This document shows, in pieces, positions 26,637-35,706 of a stretch of DNA of 64,000 bases. The DNA lies in NCBI RefSeq assembly GCF_038396635.1, contig NZ_CP121687.1:372001-436000 (forward strand). Reading direction: 5' to 3'. The stretch's first letter is position 1. Every line of letters starts with the position of its first letter. Under the pieces are notes generated by a model, which did no database searches, was not told the DNA's origin, and saw only the letters and a program-made list of their open reading frames with translations. The DNA is from Defluviitalea saccharophila (lineage in GTDB: Bacteria > Bacillota > Clostridia > Lachnospirales > Defluviitaleaceae). Both the position numbers and the translations under genes were made by a program.

Positions 26637-27833
26637 ATGTTGAAACGCAAATTAGTAGCTTTAACTCTTGGCTTCTCCTTGCTTGCAGGTTTATTTACGG
26701 GTTGCAGCAGCTCCCCTGCAGGTAATAATGGAGGAAGTGCAAATGGCGACAAAGTAATTAAGATTGGTGTATTTGAACCTCTTACTGGTGAAAATGGCGG
26801 AGGCGGATTCCAGGAAGTATTAGGTATTCGTTATGCCAACAAGGTTTACCCTACTGTTGATATTAATGGCGAAACCTATAATATTGAATTAGTAGAAGTA
26901 GATAACAAAAGTGATAAAACAGAGGCTGTTAGTGCGGCGCAAAGCTTAATTGCTTCTGGCGTTAAGGTTGTTTTAGGTTCCTATGGTTCCGGTGTTTCTA
27001 TTGCAGCTGGTGATTTCTTTGCAGATGCACAAATCCCTGCAATCGGAGCTTCTTGTACGAACCCTCAAGTAACCTTAGGCAATGATTACTATTTCCGTGT
27101 ATGTTTCTTAGATCCATTCCAAGGTACTGTAATGGCTAACTATGCATATCAAGAAGGTGCTAAAACAGCAGCAGTTATTACACAGCTTGGGGATGACTAT
27201 TCATCCGGTCTTGGAAGCTACTTCGTAGATGCTTTCAAAGCTTTAGCTGGTGAAAACGCTATAGTAAGTGAAGAACAATTCCAAACAAACCAAACAGACT
27301 TTAAAGCAATCTTAACTAATGTTAAGGCAGCAAACCCAGACGTAATCTTTGCTCCATCTTCCATCGCTACTGCTCCACTGATTATCAAGCAAGCACGTGA
27401 ACTTGGAATCACAGCTACAATTATGGCTGGGGATACATGGGAAAACTCTTCTATCATTGAAAATGCAGGAGAACATGCAGAAGGCGTTGTTCTTTCAACA
27501 TTCTATGATGAAGCAGACCCAGCTACCGAAGAAGCTGCTTCCTTCGTAAAAGGCTTTAAAGAGTTCCTGAAAGAAAACAACCAATCTGAAATCATCCCTG
27601 CAGTATCTGCTTTAGGTTATGACGCTTACTTAGTTGCACTTGAAGCGATTAAACAAGCAGGTTCTACAGATTCAGCAGCTATTCGTGATGCATTGGCGAA
27701 TGCTCAGATCGATGGCGTTACTGGTTCCATTTCCTTCGATGAAAATGGGGATGCTAAAAAAGATATGGCATTTATTAAAATAGTTAAGAACGGTGCTTTT
27801 GAATTCTTAAAGACAGTAACAGTTGAGAACTAA
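26637..27833 (+). CDS. livJ: branched-chain amino acid ABC transporter, substrate-binding lipoprotein
   Basis: Captures the substrate outside the membrane. The signal peptide ends in the lipobox LFTGC (Cys about residue 23), followed by a Ser/Gly-rich linker and a periplasmic-binding-protein type I fold beginning KVIKIGVFEPLTGENG. 398 residues. GGAGGAG lies nine bases before the ATG. First of five genes transcribed together; synonymous codon choice looks biased towards highly expressed use compared with neighbours. Leucine, isoleucine or valine are likely, but peptides or amides are also carried by this family. Confidence 0.92.
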   Translation: MLKRKLVALTLGFSLLAGLFTGCSSSPAGNNGGSANGDKVIKIGVFEPLTGENGGGGFQEVLGIRYANKVYPTVDINGETYNIELVEVDNKSDKTEAVSAAQSLIASGVKVVLGSYGSGVSIAAGDFFADAQIPAIGASCTNPQVTLGNDYYFRVCFLDPFQGTVMANYAYQEGAKTAAVITQLGDDYSSGLGSYFVDAFKALAGENAIVSEEQFQTNQTDFKAILTNVKAANPDVIFAPSSIATAPLIIKQARELGITATIMAGDTWENSSIIENAGEHAEGVVLSTFYDEADPATEEAASFVKGFKEFLKENNQSEIIPAVSALGYDAYLVALEAIKQAGSTDSAAIRDALANAQIDGVTGSISFDENGDAKKDMAFIKIVKNGAFEFLKTVTVEN

Positions 27834-27867
27834 TCTATTTCTATTCTTAAGCATTGTCTGATCTATG

Positions 27868-27896
27868 AGGCTGCCTGCAGACTTTTGCGGTAGCCT
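27868..27896 (+). promoter_or_regulatory. intercistronic hairpin between livJ and livH
   Basis: Arms AGGCTGCC (27868-27875) and GGTAGCCT (27889-27896), one G-U pair. Without a T-run it is likely a stabiliser or partial terminator that keeps the binding protein in excess over the permease. Confidence 0.55.
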
Positions 27897-27965
27897 ATGT
27901 TACTTTTATGTATTAATAGAAAATCATTACTTAAATGTAAAGATTAATGTTTTGGAGGGCAGCAC

Positions 27966-28847
27966 ATGACTTTATCGACTTTATTTCAGCATATTTTGAC
28001 AGGCATATCCTTGGGCGGTGCATATGCGTTGATTGCTATTGGTTATACCATGGTATATGGTATTCTTAGATTAATCAACTTTGCCCATGGAGATATTTTT
28101 ATGATGGCAGGATATTTTATGATTTTTGCGATGGTAAGTCTTCCATGGCAAATTGCAATTCCACTGGTATGTATATTAACAATTGTATTAGGTGTGGTTA
28201 TTGAGCGTGTTGCTTACAAACCTCTTCGCTCAGCACCTCGTATGTCGATTATGATTTCGGCTATTGCTATATCTTATTTGCTTCAGAATTTAGCAACATA
28301 TTTATTTACGGCACTTCCCCGTGCTTTTCCGGAAATACCGTTCCTTAAGAAAATATTCCAAATAGGAAATGTATCTTCTTCTTTGGTTACTTTTGTTACA
28401 CCTGTACTGACCATTCTTTTGGTTGTTGGTCTAATATTTTTAATAAACCATACCAAAATTGGTATGGCGATGCGAGCAGTATCAAAGGATTTTGAAACAG
28501 CACAGCTAATGGGAATTCGTATAAATAACGTTATTAGTGCAACCTTTGCAATTGGTTCTTTCTTGGCGGCCGTGGGTGCTATTCTTTACTTTACAGATCG
28601 TATGTCTGTAACGCCCTTTAGTGGTATGCTTCCAGGATTAAAATGTTTCGTAGCTGCAGTTCTTGGTGGAATCGGCAGTATTCCCGGTGCTATGGTGGGT
28701 GGCTTTATTATAGGACTATGTGAGACAATTCTGGTTGCATTGGGATATTCTACATTTAGCGATGCATTTACATTTACACTATTAATTATTATACTATTGT
28801 TCCGTCCGACAGGATTGTTCGGCGAAAAAATTATCGATAAGGTATAG
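27966..28847 (+). CDS. livH: branched-chain amino acid ABC transporter permease LivH
   Basis: 293 residues with about eight hydrophobic segments. The N-terminal GISLGGAYALIAIGYTMVYG, kept here in two parts by the first helix, and the LPGLKCFVAAVLGGIGSIPGA loop, which contacts the ATPases, are typical of LivH. GGAGGG before the ATG. The gene is 132 bases after livJ and 12 bases before livM. Confidence 0.93.
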   Translation: MTLSTLFQHILTGISLGGAYALIAIGYTMVYGILRLINFAHGDIFMMAGYFMIFAMVSLPWQIAIPLVCILTIVLGVVIERVAYKPLRSAPRMSIMISAIAISYLLQNLATYLFTALPRAFPEIPFLKKIFQIGNVSSSLVTFVTPVLTILLVVGLIFLINHTKIGMAMRAVSKDFETAQLMGIRINNVISATFAIGSFLAAVGAILYFTDRMSVTPFSGMLPGLKCFVAAVLGGIGSIPGAMVGGFIIGLCETILVALGYSTFSDAFTFTLLIIILLFRPTGLFGEKIIDKV

Positions 28848-28859
28848 GAAGGAGCTAGT

Positions 28860-29984
28860 ATGAAGACATCAAAAAAACTGATTTACTCTTTAATTCTTGC
28901 AGTCGTAGTTCTTGCTTTACTTTTCTTTCTTGAAGCCAACAAGGCTAAGTATGGAATGGCTTATACAGTATTAACAAAAGGTATTATATTAGCGGTAGTT
29001 GCAGTTTCTATGAATCTTGTTACAGGATTTACCGGACTTTTCTCTTTAGGTCAAGCCGGTTTTATGGCAATTGGCGCTTATGTTACTGCTATTTTTCTCA
29101 TTCCTTTAAATAGTATAGAAGAAGTATATTATATAAGTGGTGTTTCACCAGCAATTCTTACATTTAAAGCCTGGTTGGAATCTACTCCGATTTGGTTCCA
29201 GGCAATGCTCCCATATATAGCCTTAATTGCAGGAGGATTGGTGGCAGCTTTATTTGCAGCATTAATCGGAATTCCTGTATTAAGATTAAAAAGCGATTAT
29301 CTTGCAATCGCAACCCTGGGCTTCTCTGAAATCATGAGAGCAATCATTTCAAGTCCACAAATGGATACCATAACCAATGGCTCCTATGGACTTAAGAAGA
29401 TTCAGGGATTTTCTTCATTGATTCAAGTATTTCTAATTGCTGCAATATGTATTACATTCATGATCTTTTTGATTCGCAGTACCTACGGACGAGCTTTTAA
29501 AGCAATACGAGAAGATGAAATTGCTGCCGAAGCTATGGGAATTAACCTTTTTAAGCATAAATCATTATCTTTTATCATAGGATCTTTCTTCGCTGCTGTC
29601 AGCGGAGGAATGCTTGCGATGTTTATGCGTTCTATCGACGCAAAAACCTTTACTGTAGCTTTAACATACGATATTTTACTGATTGTAGTTGTTGGCGGAA
29701 TCGGCAGTATTACGGGAAGCATACTCTCTTCCCTTCTGGTGACCGCAAGTAAAGAGTGGTGGCTCCGTTTCTTTGACAGTCCCTTGTATATTGGAAGTTT
29801 TCAGGTGCCACTTTTCAAAACAGGATTCCGTATGGTTATTTTCTCAGTAGTATTACTCTTAATTGTACTCTTCTATCAGAGAGGGCTTATGGGAAGAAAT
29901 GAATTTACATGGGAAGGCCTTGCAAGAGCTTTCAATAAGCTAAAATCGAAGTCCTCTAATAAAGGAGGTTCAAAAATTGCCTAA
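28860..29984 (+). CDS. livM: branched-chain amino acid ABC transporter permease LivM
   Basis: 374 residues, second half of the membrane channel. It shows the LivM hallmarks NLVTGFTGLFSLGQAGFMAIGA-type N-terminal region and IREDEIAAEAMGINLFKHK, the coupling helix. The long stretch between helices two and three (about residues 85-110) is hydrophilic and probably extracellular. It overlaps livG by eight bases, so translation is coupled. Confidence 0.93.
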   Translation: MKTSKKLIYSLILAVVVLALLFFLEANKAKYGMAYTVLTKGIILAVVAVSMNLVTGFTGLFSLGQAGFMAIGAYVTAIFLIPLNSIEEVYYISGVSPAILTFKAWLESTPIWFQAMLPYIALIAGGLVAALFAALIGIPVLRLKSDYLAIATLGFSEIMRAIISSPQMDTITNGSYGLKKIQGFSSLIQVFLIAAICITFMIFLIRSTYGRAFKAIREDEIAAEAMGINLFKHKSLSFIIGSFFAAVSGGMLAMFMRSIDAKTFTVALTYDILLIVVVGGIGSITGSILSSLLVTASKEWWLRFFDSPLYIGSFQVPLFKTGFRMVIFSVVLLLIVLFYQRGLMGRNEFTWEGLARAFNKLKSKSSNKGGSKIA

Positions 29985-30825
29985 AAATATTTTAAGACTA
30001 GAAGATATCACAATGCAATTTGGCGGTGTAGTTGCGATAGATAATTTATCATTAGAGGTCAACGAAAATGAAATCGTTTCCCTAATTGGACCTAATGGTG
30101 CAGGGAAAACAACTGCTTTTAATGTTATTACTGGTGTCTATGCTCCTACCAATGGTGCCGTATACTTTAAAGATCAATTAATTGTTAGTAATTTTCCTAA
30201 AGGGCCTATGAAAAAGATTTATGCAGGTCAAAATAACGGGAAATACACAACTACTATAAAGAAAACTCCGGATCAAATAACAAAACTTAATGTAGCACGT
30301 ACATTTCAAAACATTCGACTTTTTAAAGATTTAACAGCCTTTGAAAACGTATTAATTGCAAAGCATATGCGTTCTAAGGCAAATTGGTTTTCTGCCACTC
30401 TATGTCTAAATCATAAAGAAGAACAGAAAATGCGAGAAGAAGCTTTAGAACTTTTAGATATCTTAGGCTTGATTGATGTAAAAGATGAAATCGCCAGCTC
30501 CCTGCCCTATGGTCAGCAGCGACACTTAGAAATTGCCAGAGCTCTTGCTACAGAACCAGAACTATTATTATTAGATGAGCCGGCTGCAGGGATGAATCCT
30601 CAGGAAACCCATGAACTAACTGCATTTATCCATGATATACGTTCAAAGTTTAACTTAACTGTTTTCATGATTGAGCATCATATGGATTTGGTTATGGAGA
30701 TTTCTGATCGTATCTATGTATTGGATTTTGGAAAATTAATTGCTTCTGGAGTTCCGGAGGAAATACAAAACAATCAGCATGTTATAGACGCGTATTTGGG
30801 GGTACCGGAAGATGACGAAGAATAA
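29977..30825 (+). CDS. livG: branched-chain amino acid ABC transporter ATPase LivG
   Basis: Cytoplasmic ATPase with Walker A GPNGAGKTT (about residue 38), signature LPYGQQRHLEIARAL in place of LSGGQ, Walker B LLLLDEPAAGMNP and H-switch EHHMD. TTG start with AGGAGG eight bases upstream. At 282 residues it is about 25 longer than usual because of an insert rich in Lys and Thr (about residues 68-100) before VARTFQNIRLF. The reading frame is intact. Confidence 0.93.
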   Translation: MPKNILRLEDITMQFGGVVAIDNLSLEVNENEIVSLIGPNGAGKTTAFNVITGVYAPTNGAVYFKDQLIVSNFPKGPMKKIYAGQNNGKYTTTIKKTPDQITKLNVARTFQNIRLFKDLTAFENVLIAKHMRSKANWFSATLCLNHKEEQKMREEALELLDILGLIDVKDEIASSLPYGQQRHLEIARALATEPELLLLDEPAAGMNPQETHELTAFIHDIRSKFNLTVFMIEHHMDLVMEISDRIYVLDFGKLIASGVPEEIQNNQHVIDAYLGVPEDDEE

Positions 30826-31540
30826 TTTATTAACGATTGAAAATCTAAGTGTCTCCTATGGTGGTATCAAAGCAGTAAAAGGCATTAATTTAACGGTGCC
30901 GGAAGGTGAAATTGTTACTTTAATTGGTGCCAATGGTGCCGGTAAAAGTACCATTCTGCGAACCATTGCAGGACTTGTTAAACCGGAAAGCGGAAAAATT
31001 TCATATCGTGGGGAAGATATTACTGGAATCTCCACTACTTCCATTGTTGAAAAAGGAATTACCTTAGTTCCAGAAGGGCGTCGAGTGTTTCCAGATCTGA
31101 CGGTATTGGAAAATCTTAAAATCGGTGCATATTTACGAAAAGACAACCTTCAAGAGGATATCAACAGAGTATATAGACTCTTCCCAAGACTTCAGGAGCG
31201 TTCATGGCAATTGGCCGGAACCTTGTCCGGTGGAGAGCAACAGATGTTAGCGGTTGGTCGTGCGCTTATGAGCAGACCGAAACTTATTATGATGGATGAG
31301 CCTTCTTTAGGTCTTGCACCACTTATTGTAAATGATATAATGAATATCATTACAACAGTAAATAAAGAAGAAGGAATGACCATTTTATTGGTTGAACAAA
31401 ATGCAAATCTTGCCTTAAGAATCGCTCACCGTGGTTATGTTTGTGAAACAGGAAACATAACGATGGAAGGAACAGGTATGGAATTATTAAATGATGAAAA
31501 TGTAAAAGCGGCTTATCTTGGAAAATCCAAAAAGAAATAA
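30812..31540 (+). CDS. livF: branched-chain amino acid ABC transporter ATPase LivF
   Basis: Second ATPase of the importer, 242 residues. Walker A GANGAGKST (about 36-44), signature LSGGEQQMLAVGRALM, Walker B LIMMDEPSLGLAP and the EQNA switch are all intact. It starts inside livG (14-base overlap). It ends the operon and is followed by a strong terminator. Its C-terminus resembles the LivF tail at the start of the window. Confidence 0.94.
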   Translation: MTKNNLLTIENLSVSYGGIKAVKGINLTVPEGEIVTLIGANGAGKSTILRTIAGLVKPESGKISYRGEDITGISTTSIVEKGITLVPEGRRVFPDLTVLENLKIGAYLRKDNLQEDINRVYRLFPRLQERSWQLAGTLSGGEQQMLAVGRALMSRPKLIMMDEPSLGLAPLIVNDIMNIITTVNKEEGMTILLVEQNANLALRIAHRGYVCETGNITMEGTGMELLNDENVKAAYLGKSKKK

Positions 31541-31556
31541 TCCGTTAATAAAGTTA

Positions 31557-31612
31557 AATAAAAAGGAATCTTAAACACCTGAAGAGGTTCAGGGATTAAG
31601 ATTCCTTTTTTG
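31557..31612. terminator. strong bidirectional terminator between livF and the P-type ATPase
   Basis: Outer stem AAAAGGAATCTTAA (31561-31574) / TTAAGATTCCTTTT (31596-31609), inner stem CCTGAA / TTCAGG, then T residues. Confidence 0.9.
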
Positions 31613-31644
31613 TGATCAAAAATTTTTTTGTGTTATTCTTCTTT

Positions 31645-34293
31645 TTATTTTAATCTCATAAATACCTTAATGATTTCATTAACGATTAATGGAATTAAAG
31701 CAAATACCATTACCAATCCCCAGTCTTGTAAACTTAAATTATGAACATTAAATGCGTTTGCCAAAATTGGGATTGAAATCACTCCAAGCTGTAGAATAAA
31801 CCCTACGATGATTGCGCCTATTAGATACATATTGGAGAACAGGCCTATTTGGAAAATCGATTTTGTAGAGTGCCTTATGGACAATGAATAAAACAATTGG
31901 GAAGCAGCCAGAACAACAAAGGACATAGTTCTTGCGTAGGTGAGTACATTTTCCGGTATATTTGTGGAACCTAAACTATACCCATGTTCACTTAAGCCAA
32001 AATAGAAAGCAGCCAAGGTGAGTAAACCTATTAAGGTACCCCCTATAATTGCTCTTAGGCCTGCCCCTCTGGCAAAAAAGCTTTCATTAGGATCTCTCGG
32101 TTTCTTTTTCATTACGTCCTTATCGCCGGGATCAATTCCAAGGGCTATCGCCGGCAGTGAGTCGGTAATAAGATTGATCCATAATATTTGGGTTGGCAAT
32201 AATGGTACCGGCCAAAAGAACAGTATCGAAGCAAAAACTGTAATAACTTCTCCCAGATTACAGGATAACAGGAATATGACTGACTTTTTGATATTGTTAT
32301 AAATATTTCTTCCTTCTTCTATTGCATGAACGATTGTTGTAAAGTTATCATCGGTCAGAATCATATCACTGGCGCCTTTAGAAACATCGGTCCCGGTAAT
32401 ACCCATTGCAACACCTATATCAGCATATTTTAGGGAAGGAGCATCATTAACGCCGTCACCGGTCATCGATACGATATTCCCTTGGGCTTTAAAGGCTCTG
32501 ACAATCTTAACCTTGTGCTCAGGCGAAACCCTGGCAAAGACTCTGTAATTATTGATATTTTGTGCAAATTCCTCTTCTGATAATTCGTCTATTTCTGCTC
32601 CAGTTAAGCTCTGCTCAATAGAATCTGCGATTCCTAGTTCTTTGGCAATGGCAACAGCAGTATTTTTGTGATCTCCTGTAATCATTACCGGTGTTATTCC
32701 TGCCCTTTTTGCTTCCTTTATAGAATCTTTCACTTCAAGTCTTGGAGGATCTATCATTCCTACAATACCGATAACTGTTAAATCTTTTTCCATTTCTTCC
32801 GGAGCTAAGATTTCATCCGTATCTTTAAAAGCTGCCCCAAGAACCCTTAAAGCGTTATCTGACATTTCTTCAGCTGCCTTTAAGTAGGCCGATTTTATTT
32901 CTTCTGTTAATGGTACGATTTTGCCACCAATTAGAGCACTGGAAGAAATTTTTAATATATTATCTATGGCACCCTTTGTATGAACCCTGTAACCATTTTC
33001 TTCTTCATTTAAAGTTGACATGAGTTTTCTGTCTGAGTCAAAGGGATTTTCAGAGACTCTCTTATGTTTTGAGTTTAATTCACTTTTTGTAAGATTGTAC
33101 TTATTCCCTAAAACGATTAATGCAATTTCTGTTGGATCTCCGGTACCTTCACCGTTTTCAAAGGTAGCATCTGAACATAGCACTAAGGTTTTAATAAGTT
33201 CTGCCTCATCTTTAGTGGCTTCAGCACTGGTTAATGTAGCTGATACTTCTTTTAAATTATTTAATGTATAGTATTTTACTACTGTCATTTTGTTTTGTGT
33301 GAGCGTTCCTGTTTTATCGGAACATATGATATTTACAGAACCTAAGGTTTCAACTGCCGGCAGTTTTTTGACTATGGCATTGATTTTAGACATTCTTGTT
33401 ACTCCTAGAGCCAGCACAATAGCTACGATAGCTGCCAATCCTTCAGGAATCGCTGCAACTGCTAAACTGATTGCTGTCAGGAACATTTCAAACATATCTC
33501 TTTTTTGGAACAGAGCAATAACAAAGATAAGTGCGCATATTCCAATAGCAATAAACCCAAGGATTTTGCCCAGTTCCTCTAATCGTTTTTGCAGGGGCGT
33601 CATTTGTTCAGTATCTTCATCAAGTATTTTTGCTATTTTACCGATTTCAGTGTCCATTGCTGTTCCAACCACGACACCTTCCCCTCTGCCGTAGGTAGCA
33701 AGGGTGGACATAAATGCCATATTGGACTGATCCCCAACTGGAGTTTTAGGATCGCTGTAGATCGCATTTGCATCCTTATCAGTAGGCACCGATTCACCGG
33801 TTAATGCAGATTCTTCTATTTGAAGATTTGCACTCTCAATTAATCTGAGATCTGCCGGTATAAATCTGCCTGCATCAATAATCACAATATCTCCGGGTAC
33901 GATTTGCTCGGAACTGATTTCTTTAATTTCTCCGTCTCTTCTAACAAGGGATTTAGGCGTAGTCATCTTCTGCAGCGCTTCAATTGCTTTTTCAGCTTTA
34001 TATTCCTGTACGACGCCTATAACTGCATTTAAGATTACAACTAAAAGGATGATAATAGCATCTACGTATTCACCAATTACAACGGTAATTACGGCTGCAC
34101 TTAAAAGAACATAGATAAGCATATCCTTTAGCTGTGCAAAAAATAGTGAAATCAAACTTTTCTTTGGCTTGCCTTTAAGCTTATTCTGCCCGTATCTTTG
34201 GAGCCTCGCTTCAGCTTCTTCACTAGTAAGGCCTACTGCTGGGTTGACGTTAAGTTCTTCCAGAACTTCCTTTTGGGTTTTTGAAAACCACAT
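31645..34293 (-). CDS. P-type cation ATPase (Ca2+/Mn2+ type), riboswitch-controlled
   Basis: 882 residues, SERCA-like type II layout with N-terminal cation-ATPase domain, TGES (165-168), helix M4 motif PEGL (283-286), phosphorylated Asp326 in CSDKTGTLT, MTGDGVNDAP and NLITDSLPAIALG in M6. These ligands fit Ca2+ or Mn2+ export from the cytoplasm. A yybP-ykoY element lies directly upstream; the same element controls Mn2+-exporting P-type ATPases in lactococci and streptococci, so manganese export is the favoured role. ATG with GGAGG ten bases upstream. Confidence 0.93.
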   Translation of the reverse strand: MWFSKTQKEVLEELNVNPAVGLTSEEAEARLQRYGQNKLKGKPKKSLISLFFAQLKDMLIYVLLSAAVITVVIGEYVDAIIILLVVILNAVIGVVQEYKAEKAIEALQKMTTPKSLVRRDGEIKEISSEQIVPGDIVIIDAGRFIPADLRLIESANLQIEESALTGESVPTDKDANAIYSDPKTPVGDQSNMAFMSTLATYGRGEGVVVGTAMDTEIGKIAKILDEDTEQMTPLQKRLEELGKILGFIAIGICALIFVIALFQKRDMFEMFLTAISLAVAAIPEGLAAIVAIVLALGVTRMSKINAIVKKLPAVETLGSVNIICSDKTGTLTQNKMTVVKYYTLNNLKEVSATLTSAEATKDEAELIKTLVLCSDATFENGEGTGDPTEIALIVLGNKYNLTKSELNSKHKRVSENPFDSDRKLMSTLNEEENGYRVHTKGAIDNILKISSSALIGGKIVPLTEEIKSAYLKAAEEMSDNALRVLGAAFKDTDEILAPEEMEKDLTVIGIVGMIDPPRLEVKDSIKEAKRAGITPVMITGDHKNTAVAIAKELGIADSIEQSLTGAEIDELSEEEFAQNINNYRVFARVSPEHKVKIVRAFKAQGNIVSMTGDGVNDAPSLKYADIGVAMGITGTDVSKGASDMILTDDNFTTIVHAIEEGRNIYNNIKKSVIFLLSCNLGEVITVFASILFFWPVPLLPTQILWINLITDSLPAIALGIDPGDKDVMKKKPRDPNESFFARGAGLRAIIGGTLIGLLTLAAFYFGLSEHGYSLGSTNIPENVLTYARTMSFVVLAASQLFYSLSIRHSTKSIFQIGLFSNMYLIGAIIVGFILQLGVISIPILANAFNVHNLSLQDWGLVMVFALIPLIVNEIIKVFMRLK

Positions 34294-34341
34294 ACTACAT
34301 TTGCCTCCTTCATTTTTTTAATACGGGGAAACCTGGAAATC

Positions 34342-34385
34342 AATAAGAAAGTTGGTCCCTTGCAAGCAAGAGAGCCTTTCTTATT
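34342..34385 (-). promoter_or_regulatory. second leader hairpin between riboswitch terminator and ATPase
   Basis: Arms AATAAGAAAG (34342-34351) and CTTTCTTATT (34376-34385), perfect over ten pairs, with an inner CTTG/CAAG. It lies about 50 bases before the ATPase start. Function unknown. Confidence 0.5.
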
Positions 34386-34389
34386 TCAT

Positions 34390-34439
34390 AAAAAAACCTC
34401 TAGCGAATTTTATTATAAAAATAAAATTGCGCTAAAGGT
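34390..34439 (-). terminator. riboswitch expression-platform terminator
   Basis: On the minus strand the arm ACCTTTAGCG plus AATTTTATT pairs with AATAAAATT plus CGCTAGAGGT (one bulged C, one G-U pair), then seven T residues (34390-34396). Its 5' arm shares ACCTTT with the 3' side of aptamer helix P1, so the two folds exclude each other. Confidence 0.88.
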
Positions 34440-34531
34440 CTTACAGCTTTGACGTATCAAAGGATAAAGCCAGGTAAAATGTACCGATTGTTGACTTTAT
34501 CTCCTGTACCAGGTAGTTACTCCCCTTTAAC
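34434..34531 (-). promoter_or_regulatory. yybP-ykoY manganese riboswitch
   Basis: Minus strand begins TTAAAGGGGAGTAACT and closes with CCTGGC and, 3', AAGACCTTT; AAAGG pairs with CCTTT as helix P1. These are the hallmarks of the yybP-ykoY class, which binds Mn2+. Ligand binding should hold P1, block the terminator at 34390-34439 and turn the ATPase on. The outline is read by eye; exact edges of the inner helices are not certain. Confidence 0.87.
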
Positions 34532-34631
34532 AGATAAAGAATAATATTAATTTGTACTTAATTATAGCATTTGGAATATCAATTTACAATATTTAATTTT
34601 TTTAAACACAAAAAGTATAGGGCACAATCAC

Positions 34632-34665
34632 AAAAAGTGGCTTACTAATGTATAAGCCACTTTTT
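34632..34665 (-). terminator. terminator after the sugar-binding protein gene
   Basis: Stem AAAAAGTGGCTTA (34632-34644) / TAAGCCACTTTTT (34653-34665). On the minus strand it ends in T residues. It closes the rbs-type operon. Confidence 0.9.
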
Positions 34666-34688
34666 GAATCATATATAGGAGTTAAGAA

Positions 34689-35663
34689 TTAAAGAGAATC
34701 TTTGTTAATTACTGATACACCTGTATCAAAATAATCTTCACCGGTATTTTCGCCAGCCAAATCTTTAACAGCTGTCTTCATACCTTCATAACCCATAACA
34801 TCTGGATTTTGGGCCATTGTACATACTAAATAACCATCTTTAATGAGGTTAAGTATTGTATCGGATTTATCAAATCCAACACCTAAAACTGTGCCACCAG
34901 CTTCTTGGATTGCATTTCCGATTCCTACTGTAGAACCTTCATTGGTTCCAAAGATACCCACACAACCTTGAGTAATATAGTTTGCAGCGATATCTTTGGA
35001 TTTTGCAGCATCCCCATCACCGTATTGGGTTTCAAGGATTTCAAATTTAGTACCTTCAAATGCAGCACGGAATCCTTCTTCTCTCGCTACGGTTGAAGCT
35101 GTGGCAGCATTAACACTAACAACACCAATTTTACCTTCTGTGATTCCAGCAGCTGCAAGAGCAGCAATCATTTCTTTTCCTGCTGTATTTCCGGCAGCTT
35201 TATTATCCGTTGCCAATGTTTTAACTGCGGGAAAAGCAGCAGCAGAGTCAACATATACAATTTTAACGCCTGCAGCCTCAGCTTCTTCTAGAGCAGCAGT
35301 TACGGCATCGGGACCATTAGCAGCTAAGAGTATAGCATCTGCTCCACCAGCAACCGCATTATTGATACATTCGATTTGCTTTGCGTCATCTTTTACATCC
35401 GGAGCTAACCAGGTATATTTGATATTTCCTAGCTCTTCTACAGCTTTTTTACAGCCGGCATCTACATTTACCCAATGTTGATCCATTTGGTCCATAGTGA
35501 TTAAATAAATATTGTAATTCTCACCTGACTTTGATGATTCTGTGGACTCTGTTGAAGAAGCAGGATCTTGTGCCGGTGTTGTAGTCGTCTGGCTTCCACA
35601 GCCGGCCATGAGACTTACAACCATAACTAGACACAACAATAATGCACTTAACTTACTTTTCAC
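34689..35663 (-). CDS. sugar ABC transporter substrate-binding lipoprotein (RbsB-like)
   Basis: 324 residues. Lipobox LMAGC (Cys about 22), a Thr/Ser/Glu-rich linker to about residue 47, then a type I periplasmic-binding fold (NIYLITMDQMDQHW). Closest in type to ribose, galactose or autoinducer-2 binding proteins; the ligand is not readable. Start is GTG with GGGGGG eight bases upstream. Last gene of the three-gene transporter operon, with a terminator right after it. Confidence 0.87.
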   Translation of the reverse strand: MKSKLSALLLCLVMVVSLMAGCGSQTTTTPAQDPASSTESTESSKSGENYNIYLITMDQMDQHWVNVDAGCKKAVEELGNIKYTWLAPDVKDDAKQIECINNAVAGGADAILLAANGPDAVTAALEEAEAAGVKIVYVDSAAAFPAVKTLATDNKAAGNTAGKEMIAALAAAGITEGKIGVVSVNAATASTVAREEGFRAAFEGTKFEILETQYGDGDAAKSKDIAANYITQGCVGIFGTNEGSTVGIGNAIQEAGGTVLGVGFDKSDTILNLIKDGYLVCTMAQNPDVMGYEGMKTAVKDLAGENTGEDYFDTGVSVINKDSL

Positions 35664-35706
35664 TTTTAAAACCCCCCAGTTTTAATATAATTTTATAATT
35701 AAAGCT

